From Haloferax elongans ATCC BAA-1513 (GTDB taxonomy: Archaea; Halobacteriota; Halobacteria; Halobacteriales; Haloferacaceae): a stretch of DNA of 40,708 nucleotides. Both the position numbers and the translations under genes were made by a program. The stretch covers positions 62,305-103,012 of the forward strand of contig NZ_AOLK01000002.1 in assembly GCF_000336755.1 (NCBI RefSeq), in the 5' to 3' direction. Of the stretch, positions 25,201-32,494 are shown one piece after another; the first letter of the stretch is position 1, and every line of letters begins with the position of its first letter. The notes beneath the pieces were generated by a model. The model did no database searches, was not told the origin of the DNA, and worked only from the letters and a program-made list of their open reading frames with translations.

Positions 25201-28200
25201 CACACCAGTATCGAGTGACAGCTTCGACAGACAGCAACCAAGACCGACTGGTCGAGACGGTCCACACCCAACAGCACAACGTTCCACCGTCCAGCGCCAG
25301 TCAACTGCACCCGACACGATAGCTCGACTAACAGTACACCGCCTGCCGACTCAATCGTCAGTCACAACTGTTCCAACCGGGCGTGCCCAGCCAAACAACT
25401 CACTGGGTGACGTGGAATACAGCAACACGTCGGACAGGAATCGCGACAGCCCGGGTGAGCAGTCGCCAGTGACCCGAGCAGCGCTGAACAAAAACTCACC
25501 AGCAACTCGGTCCAGTGTAATCGAATCGGATACCCACTCGACCGCCATGGAAGCGACGCGGCATCGGTCAGGGCTTCCAGCAGCGAAGAAGGGTACAACG
25601 ACCCTCAGCAACCAGGTGTCCACCACCGGGTCGTGGGGGTTCGGACAACGCGCTGCTTCTAGCCCAGTCCCCTCCTTCGATGCCCATAGTCAACCCTCGA
25701 AAGCGGGTGGCCAAGCCTTCGATAGTGGTGGTAATGGTGATAGTGATAGTGGTAGCGATGGTGGTGGTGACGTTGATGGTGATGTGAGCGCCCATCAAGG
25801 AACGAGGTCGACGCTGACAACCTCCCGGTCGTCAGTCGCCGAGGGGCAGCACGGTCGACCGTCGGCGTCCCGTGCCACTGTCGAAGACCGTCTCCGAGAA
25901 CAGAGTACACGGAGTGCAACCGAAGGCCAACCACCGACAATCGTTCGTAGCCAACGAGGCACGCAGTCAGTACGAACTGGCTCGCGAACCGTCGACTTAC
26001 CGACGGTCGGGTCTGGACTCCGAACGTCGAGCGTATCGAATCTCGGGACCCAAACGAGAGCAACTGGAGACAGTGAAACCCACCTCACGGGAGACACCCC
26101 GAGGAACTCCACTGGGGACGGCACACGCCTGAGTCGGTTGCAGAACGCGTCGGCGACACAGCGTGTACAGCAGGCATTCCCACGAGGAGCACAGCAATCT
26201 TCCTCACCGAACTCCGCTGGCGATTCAGTCGACGACGTGGTGTCGGCGGCGGATACGTGGTCGTCTACTCCAACTGAATCCGAATCCGTATCTCGGATGC
26301 CACGTAGCCGACAGCAACCGGCTGGTCAGTCTCCGTCTAACCTGACCGAATCGTCGGTTGACCACGGACGACAGAGCGTGACTGGAGACCGATTGCAGAG
26401 AAGAGAGCCCGTATCCTCACGTTCATCTTCATCCTCGGGACGCGACACCCACCGAGAGACACCAGCCGAACGACCGCACCGGAAGCACCCCTCCAACGTT
26501 GGTCATCGACCGCAGTCTCGCACGGGCGAGATGACTACGCAGTACATCGAGACGGAGTCTACCAGCCCTCACAGTAACACAGGAATGGCTGGGGGTGTTG
26601 AACGCCCGTCGATTGCACAGAGAACGTCGGGGGCAGTCGGTCTGTCGTCGATTGCACAAACTGTGCTCGCACGTGCGCATCGATTCGGTCAGCGTGGGAG
26701 TCAAGCACCTTCGACCGGTCCATCCGCCAGACAACCATCGACTCACCCACAACGTCGAGACGTAACTCTACAACGTGACGCTGGGGTACCGACATCCGGG
26801 GCAACGAATACATTCGCGACACTACCCACCCAAGTCACGGGCCAGTCTGTGGAACAAAAGCCAGCCGATTCGGAAACAGCACGTCCGGACCTCGTTGTCG
26901 CATTCGGGGAGTCGCGTACGCCGACACACTCCGAAGGTGTCGATGCTGGTTCTGCTGGCCACGACAGCCAACCTGAGCAAACGCCGACCACAGCACCAAC
27001 ACATGGTGAACGCTACTCAGACACGCTGAGTCGTGACGCACCCAGAATACGGTCACGAGGAAGTAGCGAAATCCATCAACGTACGGGACTCGATACGAAT
27101 GACTGGCGCGATGACTCGCGTGAGGGGAGTAATACGAGCACGCTATCGGGCGAGGTTACAAGCGCGCCATCGACCGACGATACAGCGGCGGCACTAGGTG
27201 AGCGTCGGGGGCCGGTGCAACGTAGGACATCGAACGTAAGCCAGCGTACAGCTCCGAATCCGGGGCGGCGAAAGACGCCTAGTTCGGTCCCAGCCAGTGT
27301 CGATGGCGATGACGCCAGTCAGTACACGAGCCAGAGCCGTTCGGTCGAAGGGGCTGCGAGACAGTACACGGGCGAAGTCGAAGCTGGGCAGTCGGGAGCG
27401 CTTCGGGACACTACCCAGACACGTGTCGCGTCTGCGGCGGCAACTCAATCGGGAGAGCAAAGCCAGGAAGACAGCCGAGAGGCAACCGACTGGTCGTCGC
27501 CAACGAGTGAGACAACGCTTCGGAGACGAGCGTCCCAAAGCGGCAGATTCGAGACAGCAGTGGTACAGCGACATCGGCCAACTGCAATTAGTACACCGGC
27601 ACTCGGGTGGGTTGCGGAGACGACCCAGTTCGGAACGACCGGGGCGGAACAGTCGCCAGATGGCTACTCGGACACCCGAAGTCGGGACGCGGGGAGCACG
27701 ACAGTTCGACGAACCACCGGAGGGCAGAAAACGAGTGCACCGAACCGCGGAGCCACACCATCGACTTCGGGAACCACGAGCGGGCAGCAACGAATCGACA
27801 GTGTAGACCGGCGAATCGCCGCTGTCCAACAGGAACGAGGCAGTGCAGACCCGTCTCGTGTGACAGGTTCATCTGACGTTGCAGGAGGGCGTCCGCAACG
27901 AGTCGTTCGTAAACTGGGGGCGTCAGCATCCCGTGGAGCGGCCGAAAACGAGCCAATCGTTCGTGGACCAAACACGTCGCCGACGGGGCGCAAGTCGGGC
28001 CTGACTGAAACTGGAATTGGAGGTATTTCCGAACGCGAGAGCGGAAGTTTCCAAGCCCAGAGTGTGGCATCGCCGGTATCACAGAGTGTGGCTCCCCGAG
28101 ATTCGCAGAGCGCGACCTCTCGTTCCTCACAGAGTCAAAGCGTACCCCCCCGAGCTTCGCAGAGAGTGTCATTCTCGACAGAACACTCGTCGCCAAGTGT

Positions 28201-29320
28201 TTCGGCACCCACCTCAGGTCACACGCAGATAGGGACGACTGCCAGACTCTCATCGAGAGTCGCTACGGGAGAGCAGATGACCCAACAGACAGGGGACGCG
28301 TCGCCTGTCGAGGCCAACAGCGAAGGTGGAACTGTTGACCAACAGTCGGTGGCGAGTGCGGGTGGAGCAGTGTTCCAGCCGACGAACCAGCGTTCGAGCA
28401 GAGGCACTAAGAGAACCGAATTGGGTGCGACCGCTGCGAGCGATTCCTCGTCGGAACAGCCGTTCACCCGAGCCAATCGGGCTCGTACCGTCCTCTCAAC
28501 GACGGCGAGTACCGAGTCAGGAGGTGAGAGTAGTTCGGTGGCCAACGCACGCGTACAGCCAGTATCTAACTCGGCTGGTGATATCCCGACTGATGAGTCT
28601 GAATCGACTGCTGTCGATTCGGCCGGTGTCAGTCCGTCGATGGACGTTGGCGTCCGCCATGGGGACACTTCATTCCGGGGCACCACATCATTTGTCGAAA
28701 GAATCAAATATCGGAATAAGAATATTGAATATGACACCACAAAAGAAGGACAGCGCGAAGGAGCCAGTGGCGTCACGCGGAACACTATGCTGGAATCACA
28801 GACCAAGCCCTCGCTCGTCTATCGACAGGACAGTCGGTCTGCTACCGACGACAACGTAGCCAGCGGTATGCAACACGCCTCACAGGCTGGCGCGTCGATG
28901 GGTGGTCACACACAATTCGCTCAACACCAATCTGGCTCGGCAAATCCACCTGCCCATCGAGACGGATTCGACACTGGGTCGGTATCCAGCCACGGACGAC
29001 GAGGGACTGGTTCGAACCAGTCCCCCCGCCAGCAACAACACTCCGCGTCCCGTGTCGGTGATTCGACAGGCGGTTCTCCATTCGAGACGAGACGTTTACA
29101 GAACCCAGATACCGGCTCCACCCTATCACCGACGGGCGACCACAGGCAGCCCTCCGAAGACAACCACTCGCAGCGTGCACAGGGTCGCATCGACGACCTC
29201 GACGTTCAACTGGGTGAACAGTCGATGCAACTCAACGCCGACGTCGACCGACTAGTCGACGTTCTGTATCGGAAACTCGAACGCAAACATCGCATGGAAC
29301 GACAACGGAGAGGATTCTAA
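22223..29320 (+). CDS. Giant Ser/Thr/Arg-rich disordered protein heading the eCIS baseplate operon
   Basis: 2365 aa in one open frame, its stop directly abutting the ATG of the LysM adaptor. Only the two ends look folded: about residues 45-90 (LDADRLGGAFAQRIIHKRG, then LIFRTFQNAVQQQ) and the last 40 (VDRLVDVLYRKLERKHRMERQRRG), a basic amphipathic helix. Between them lie more than 2000 residues of Ser, Thr, Arg, Gln, Pro, Ala and Gly with few hydrophobics, almost no Cys and scattered single Trp. Local repeats occur (residues about 692-717, 1167-1189 and around 1945-1980). VQR/LQR tripeptides recall those of the DUF4157 proteins. From memory, genes just ahead of the LysM gene in other eCIS loci can end in a similar Arg-rich helix. 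Function unknown; scaffold, tape-measure-like, fibre or cargo-retention roles are all open. Confidence 0.75.
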   Translation: MTREHSHLTLESSCRNVGTLTDSDTISSGESGTPRATVGGLQQRISPISTLDADRLGGAFAQRIIHKRGAANLIFRTFQNAVQQQAGEQTDSSDDYSVSYPSLEDTHPQYGGEAPELDIPDSRTSRANTVLRTNRTSTPEPTSSEQSGQPGQPEQAGVSQLQMQAEEQTRSRGHTNDSAQARTPAQTQTRTQDSAQTRAQTATQTSDLLAESESPNHTSRSTLGRVSEATTGVDTTGNSESKSREIPPVTASSGLTTTASDRQENGRETVTRRQTERTNRTIRASQQQLRRVTRRASGTRTVLVDRTDQPPTTSDNRRVVGGDARQQPTTEGPTSLSDSPSEHDAGQTFLSTDQRSDSGQSQWASGGVKGSTDRPQEVDSSTASRLRSPDSHQESASQPAASRPTSEPAGPATDDVTPSSATMQSSTGESPSLRTRHTTSTTQQPESPIQASTARERQPRSDSISRDSRSRMHEPVASSASLRVTASTIPGPDSRALTQATMRTSEHSSNREVAHRPASPSRTSPNREQTNLSGESAPPTTNYRRIRTGQNAEANSNWSGTTASDTATSNSTTSNPAASTSAAARNEAATGTSSPQSPLRATGTSRSTTNPSQPIQGTGDNTPSRPSLEVAPTTVLDVSTHQQHTTTKSVASDHERAGQASSRIRTETSQAPVRYPGSSVPTPSDSSRMPTDVVSNTNDSATTPIDVVSNTNDSATTTTGSTQPTATRTITDSTRPSLERAPTTVLDVSVAQQTIDNPEAAVQQVSAESVTGSRRHVFAAANPRSTPAVDSSSVPASEARSQFTETTSASSSRTESRLTDPTIQDRSSASIETNRNHPQTTALATGTHRHPTADNPVANDSAFAESTTAVTVTDLHSRTGKSAAPNRESSTGTPTQGPRRTLTRALDTNLQSVDTNERPSQSSWSVSGSPETNATDLPKSQTRSASPVSKQPPQTNSNVPVGGSNPTVPTAEWTSTSSTDTSTTANTLSTATDTPVSSDSFDRQQPRPTGRDGPHPTAQRSTVQRQSTAPDTIARLTVHRLPTQSSVTTVPTGRAQPNNSLGDVEYSNTSDRNRDSPGEQSPVTRAALNKNSPATRSSVIESDTHSTAMEATRHRSGLPAAKKGTTTLSNQVSTTGSWGFGQRAASSPVPSFDAHSQPSKAGGQAFDSGGNGDSDSGSDGGGDVDGDVSAHQGTRSTLTTSRSSVAEGQHGRPSASRATVEDRLREQSTRSATEGQPPTIVRSQRGTQSVRTGSRTVDLPTVGSGLRTSSVSNLGTQTRATGDSETHLTGDTPRNSTGDGTRLSRLQNASATQRVQQAFPRGAQQSSSPNSAGDSVDDVVSAADTWSSTPTESESVSRMPRSRQQPAGQSPSNLTESSVDHGRQSVTGDRLQRREPVSSRSSSSSGRDTHRETPAERPHRKHPSNVGHRPQSRTGEMTTQYIETESTSPHSNTGMAGGVERPSIAQRTSGAVGLSSIAQTVLARAHRFGQRGSQAPSTGPSARQPSTHPQRRDVTLQRDAGVPTSGATNTFATLPTQVTGQSVEQKPADSETARPDLVVAFGESRTPTHSEGVDAGSAGHDSQPEQTPTTAPTHGERYSDTLSRDAPRIRSRGSSEIHQRTGLDTNDWRDDSREGSNTSTLSGEVTSAPSTDDTAAALGERRGPVQRRTSNVSQRTAPNPGRRKTPSSVPASVDGDDASQYTSQSRSVEGAARQYTGEVEAGQSGALRDTTQTRVASAAATQSGEQSQEDSREATDWSSPTSETTLRRRASQSGRFETAVVQRHRPTAISTPALGWVAETTQFGTTGAEQSPDGYSDTRSRDAGSTTVRRTTGGQKTSAPNRGATPSTSGTTSGQQRIDSVDRRIAAVQQERGSADPSRVTGSSDVAGGRPQRVVRKLGASASRGAAENEPIVRGPNTSPTGRKSGLTETGIGGISERESGSFQAQSVASPVSQSVAPRDSQSATSRSSQSQSVPPRASQRVSFSTEHSSPSVSAPTSGHTQIGTTARLSSRVATGEQMTQQTGDASPVEANSEGGTVDQQSVASAGGAVFQPTNQRSSRGTKRTELGATAASDSSSEQPFTRANRARTVLSTTASTESGGESSSVANARVQPVSNSAGDIPTDESESTAVDSAGVSPSMDVGVRHGDTSFRGTTSFVERIKYRNKNIEYDTTKEGQREGASGVTRNTMLESQTKPSLVYRQDSRSATDDNVASGMQHASQAGASMGGHTQFAQHQSGSANPPAHRDGFDTGSVSSHGRRGTGSNQSPRQQQHSASRVGDSTGGSPFETRRLQNPDTGSTLSPTGDHRQPSEDNHSQRAQGRIDDLDVQLGEQSMQLNADVDRLVDVLYRKLERKHRMERQRRGF
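24296..24372 (+). repeat. Exact 35-base direct repeat, 42-base period, inside the giant gene
   Basis: Copies at 24296-24330 and 24338-24372 are identical and encode DVVSNTNDSATT twice, 14 codons apart. The in-frame exact copy indicates a recent slippage or duplication event that lengthened the disordered region. Confidence 0.85.
25721..25787 (+). repeat. GAT/GGT simple-sequence tract encoding an Asp/Gly/Ser segment
   Basis: A run dominated by gat, ggt and agt codons encodes DSGGNGDSDSGSDGGGD and onward at about residues 1167-1189 of the giant protein. It is the only acidic glycine tract in an otherwise Arg/Ser/Thr-rich chain. Such tracts change length easily by slippage and could bind divalent cations, though no RTX-type nonapeptide is present. 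Confidence 0.75.
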
Positions 29321-29989
29321 ATGAGTGCATCAGGGAAACTCGAGAAAGCACAGATTATCATCCTAAACGGGAACCACGAGAACACGACTATCGACTGCAA
29401 GTTCAATCCAAACTCCTACACGCTCGAAAAGAGCGTCAACTACGGGGAGTTGAAGGCGACGGGGTCGGGTGCATCCGTCCAGCAGTTCGTCGACGGAAAC
29501 GCCGAACGACTGTCGATGGAACTGTTCTTCGACACGACAGACGAAGTCGACAACGCCAAATCGGTCGACAAAGTCGACGTCCGAGAGCAGTACACGAAGT
29601 ACATCGACTTGCTGCTCTCGGTAGACGGTGAGCTTCACGCACCCCCAGTGTGCCGTTTCGTCTGGGGCAAAGGTATCGACTTCACGGCGCTCGTCCACAG
29701 CGCGAACAAGCAGTTTACGAAGTTCCTCCCCAGCGGTGTGCCAGTCCGCGCCCGCGTCTCTATCGTCTTTCAGGAGTTCAAAACGGCGGACTACCACAAG
29801 TCCGAGGTCTCCCCGGAATCGACCGACAAGACGAAGGTGTGGACGGTGAACGAGGGCGACACGCTCTGGCTCATCGCGTCCGAGGAGTACAGCGACCCGG
29901 CGCACTGGCGGACCATCGCCGAGCACAACAACCTCGATAATCCCCGAGACATCCGAGCAGGGGAGAAACTCGAACTCCCACCACTGTAA
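29321..29989 (+). CDS. LysM-containing baseplate adaptor (Afp7/gp53-like)
   Basis: 222 aa. The N-terminal two thirds match the tube-adaptor type of contractile systems: IDCKFNPNSYTLEKSVNYGELKATG, LSMELFFDTTDE, VREQYTKYIDLLLSVDGELHAPPVCRFVWG and PVRARVSIVFQEF. Residues 173-222 are one LysM domain (VWTVNEGDTLWLIASEEY, HWRTIAEHNNL, IRAGEKLELP). In related particles this protein sits between the tube end and the baseplate hub and the LysM part faces the hub rather than binding cell wall; archaea have no murein, which fits. It starts on the base after the giant-protein stop and is followed 2 bases later by the hub gene. Confidence 0.9.
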   Translation: MSASGKLEKAQIIILNGNHENTTIDCKFNPNSYTLEKSVNYGELKATGSGASVQQFVDGNAERLSMELFFDTTDEVDNAKSVDKVDVREQYTKYIDLLLSVDGELHAPPVCRFVWGKGIDFTALVHSANKQFTKFLPSGVPVRARVSIVFQEFKTADYHKSEVSPESTDKTKVWTVNEGDTLWLIASEEYSDPAHWRTIAEHNNLDNPRDIRAGEKLELPPL

Positions 29990-29991
29990 GC

Positions 29992-31020
29992 ATGGCACCG
30001 CCCATCAACAACCACCCGGCCTATTCGCCGCGATTCAAGGTGCAAGTCGGGAGTAAGAAGTTCCAAGAACCAGGCGGTCGGATTGCAGACCTCGTCGTCG
30101 AAACCACGTTCGACGGGGCCGACCGGTTTTCGTTCACGTTGAACTACCCCTTCGACGAGGAGCGAGACCAGTTTGCTGGACTCGATTGGGACTTGTTCAG
30201 TATCGGAACCGACGTCGAAATTGCGATGGGGTACGGCGACGACGGACAACTCACAGACCTGTTGACCGGGAAGATTCACTCCATCAACACCGAATTCACG
30301 ACCGACAGAGGGCCGTCGGTCCAGATTTCTGGATACGGACTGCTCTGGGAGATGATGCAAGGGACGAACTCGGATTCGTGGGAGAAGACCACGATTGGTG
30401 ACGCCGTCAAGGACGTGCTGTCGTCGTACTCGTTTTCGACGACCAAGGTCAAGAAAGCGAACATCAAACGAGAGAAGCTCATCCAGGACGACCGTAGCGA
30501 CTACAAGTTCGTCGAACAACTCGCGTCAGCCTACGGATTCGAGTTCTACGCGGAACGCGACACGGTGAAGTTCATCCCGCGGTCGTCACAGCCGAACGAC
30601 AAAAAGCCGGTCGCCGAGTTGTGGTACGGTGAAGACCTCCACGACTTCTTCGGTGAAATTACCGAGCAGCGACAGAGCCATCAAGTAGAAGTTCGGTCGT
30701 GGGACATCCACAAAAAGGAAGAAATCAAAGCGACTGCGGGCAGCCGAAGCGCCAAACACAAAGAAGTATTCAGAATACCAGCCATGTCACGCGACGAAGC
30801 CAAACACATAGCCAAGACGAAACTCGGGAAGTTCTCAGACGGAATCGTTCGGGCTCACGGTGAGACCGACGGCATTCCCGCTCTTCGAGCCGGGGTTACA
30901 GTGAAACTCGAAGAACTCGGAAAGCGGTTCTCGGGGAAATACCACATCACGAACGCGACCCACCGAATGGGGGCGAGTGGCTATCGAACCACGTTCGAGG
31001 CGACGGAGGTGGCAGGATGA
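29992..31020 (+). CDS. Baseplate hub protein (phage late control D / Afp8 N-terminal part)
   Basis: 342 aa. Pattern of gpD/gp27-like hubs: an N-terminal beta-barrel (YSPRFKVQVGSKKF, VVETTFDGADRFSFTLNYPFD, EIAMGYGDDGQLTDLLTGKI), QISGYGLLWEMMQG, the segment EQLASAYGFEFYAERDTVKFIP and the closing GVTVKLEELGKRFSGKYHITNATHRMGASGYRTTFEA. It would form the trimeric hub at the tube tip. In many eCIS loci hub and spike are one VgrG-like protein (Afp8); here the spike is a separate gene that overlaps by 4 bases (ATGA). Confidence 0.88.
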   Translation: MAPPINNHPAYSPRFKVQVGSKKFQEPGGRIADLVVETTFDGADRFSFTLNYPFDEERDQFAGLDWDLFSIGTDVEIAMGYGDDGQLTDLLTGKIHSINTEFTTDRGPSVQISGYGLLWEMMQGTNSDSWEKTTIGDAVKDVLSSYSFSTTKVKKANIKREKLIQDDRSDYKFVEQLASAYGFEFYAERDTVKFIPRSSQPNDKKPVAELWYGEDLHDFFGEITEQRQSHQVEVRSWDIHKKEEIKATAGSRSAKHKEVFRIPAMSRDEAKHIAKTKLGKFSDGIVRAHGETDGIPALRAGVTVKLEELGKRFSGKYHITNATHRMGASGYRTTFEATEVAG

Positions 31021-31760
31021 CGCACCCAGACTTGTTCGGGTCCGAACAGTCCGGAAACGATGGTATCAGCGGCGTCGCGGTCGGCATCGTCACCGACAAC
31101 CAAGACCCGAAAGACCTCGGGCGAGTCAAACTCCAGTTCCCGTGGCGAGACGCCGACGACGAGAGTTACTGGGCGCGCATCGCGACGGAGATGGCGGGCA
31201 AAAAGTACGGGACGTACTTCCTCCCCGAAGTCGAAGACGAAGTCCTCGTCGCGTTCGAAAACGGTGACATCCACAAACCGTTCGTCATCGGGTCACTCTG
31301 GAACGGGAAGCAGAAACCCCCGCAGAAGAACAGCGACGGGAAGAACAACACCCGTGAAATCCGGTCCCGGAGCGACCACAAAATCGCGTTCGACGACGCG
31401 AAAAAAGGGAGTATCACGATTCAGACGAGTGCCGGAAACGAAATCGTGATAGACGATTCGGGCGACTCCGAGACAATCGTCGTGCGCGACGAGAAAAACG
31501 ACAACAGTCTCTCCATCGACTCGGGAAGCGGGTCGGTGAAACTCGACGCCAAGAAGGAGATAGAACTGTCGGCGCAAAATATAAAGATAAAAGGTAAAAA
31601 GAGCGTCAAGATTTCGGGGAACAAGGGCGTCAACGTCGCAAGCAAGGGCCAGATGAAGCTCTCCAGCAAGGCGAAGTTAGATATCAAGAGTAACGGCCTC
31701 ATGAGTGTCAACGCGACTGGTCCGCTTCAAATCAAGGGCGCCCTCATCCAGTTGAACTGA
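31017..31760 (+). CDS. Spike protein (gp5/VgrG-type OB-fold plus beta-helix; baseplate assembly protein V)
   Basis: 247 aa, overlapping the hub gene by 4 bases. Residues about 15-110 are an OB-fold: GVAVGIVTDNQDPKDLGRVKLQFPW, SYWARIATEMAGKKYGTYFLPEVEDEVLVAFENGD and PFVIGSLWNG. The remainder is a repetitive strand pattern (GSITIQTSAGNEIVIDD, NSLSIDSGSGSVKLDAKKEIELSAQ, IKIKGKKSVKISGNKG, GPLQIKGALIQLN), as in the triple-stranded beta-helix of T4 gp5 and VgrG. It forms the membrane-piercing needle under the PAAR tip. No lysozyme or effector domain is attached. Confidence 0.9.
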   Translation: MTHPDLFGSEQSGNDGISGVAVGIVTDNQDPKDLGRVKLQFPWRDADDESYWARIATEMAGKKYGTYFLPEVEDEVLVAFENGDIHKPFVIGSLWNGKQKPPQKNSDGKNNTREIRSRSDHKIAFDDAKKGSITIQTSAGNEIVIDDSGDSETIVVRDEKNDNSLSIDSGSGSVKLDAKKEIELSAQNIKIKGKKSVKISGNKGVNVASKGQMKLSSKAKLDIKSNGLMSVNATGPLQIKGALIQLN

Positions 31761-31795
31761 CGACACACTGCCACACAATCACAACGACTCAACCA

Positions 31796-32089
31796 ATGAA
31801 ACCAGCAGCCAGACTCGGCGATTCGACCGCTCACGGGAAACCACTCAGCGGCGGTACAGGGAGTCCGAACGTCCTCATCGGAGGAAAGCCAGCGTGGCGC
31901 GCCGGAATGGACATGCACGTCTGTCCGCTCGTCACGGGAACCGTTCCGCACGTCGGCGGCGTCGTCGCCAAGGGAAGCACGAGCGTCCTCATCAACGGGA
32001 TGCCCGCCGTGCGGATGGGCGACAAAGTCATCGAGAGCGGGCCGCCGAACACCATCATCAGTGGCGACACGACCGTCCTCATCGGCTGA
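31796..32089 (+). CDS. PAAR-domain spike tip protein (Afp10-like)
   Basis: 97 aa, essentially one PAAR domain: MKPAARLGDSTAHG, SPNVLIGGKPAWRAGMDMHVCP, TGTVPHVGGVVAKGSTSVLINGMPAVRMGDKV and the closing GPPNTIISGDTTVLIG. The His and Cys residues that bind the tip zinc are present (H13, H41 and C43, with H52 close to the expected third His). It caps the beta-helix spike, and in other systems it can carry cargo. No extension is present, so any cargo would have to bind it as a separate protein. Confidence 0.93.
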   Translation: MKPAARLGDSTAHGKPLSGGTGSPNVLIGGKPAWRAGMDMHVCPLVTGTVPHVGGVVAKGSTSVLINGMPAVRMGDKVIESGPPNTIISGDTTVLIG

Positions 32090-32095
32090 CTGGAC

Positions 32096-32494
32096 ATGTC
32101 TGAAGACTTTCTCGGCAAAGGCTGGGCCTACCCAGTTCGACCCGACCACCGGGGAGACATCGAACTCTCGGAGACTGACGAGGACATTCGGGAGTCGATT
32201 CGTATCATCCTCGGAACTGCGAAAGGCGAGCGCATCATGCGTCCCGAGTTCGGGTGCGACATCCACGACCACGTCTACTCGGCCGCGACACCAGCCACAC
32301 TGAACGTCATCGAGACGAGTGTCAGAGAAGCACTCGTCCGCTGGGAGCCCAGAATCGACATCGAAGACGTCGAAGCGTACACCGACGAGGACGACCCGAA
32401 CAAGATACTCATCGCCATCGACTACCGCGTTCGAACCACGAACGCACTCGCGAACATGGTCTACCCCTTCCACATCACGGAGGGTGATGGATGA
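32096..32494 (+). CDS. gp25-like baseplate protein (Afp9-like)
   Basis: 132 aa with the GPW/gp25 pattern: GWAYPVRPDHRGDIELSE, EDIRESIRIILGTAKGERIMRPEFGCDIHDHVYS, and the closing strands LIAIDYRVRTTNALANMVYPFHI. The EFGCD segment lies where T4 gp25-type proteins carry their conserved EPR-type motif. It joins the wedge to the innermost sheath ring in contractile baseplates. It sits 6 bases behind the PAAR gene and overlaps the first wedge gene by 4 bases. Confidence 0.93.
   Translation: MSEDFLGKGWAYPVRPDHRGDIELSETDEDIRESIRIILGTAKGERIMRPEFGCDIHDHVYSAATPATLNVIETSVREALVRWEPRIDIEDVEAYTDEDDPNKILIAIDYRVRTTNALANMVYPFHITEGDG

Noticed and set aside
27194-27829. Long minus-strand open frame (211 codons), and others like it, opposite the giant gene
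   Set aside because: GC-rich biased codons leave long antisense frames; the + frame is open for 2365 codons and abuts the next operon gene.
29320-29989. LysM protein as a cell-wall hydrolase or peptidoglycan binder
   Set aside because: The N-terminal region is the contractile-system adaptor type and archaea lack murein; the LysM here is structural.
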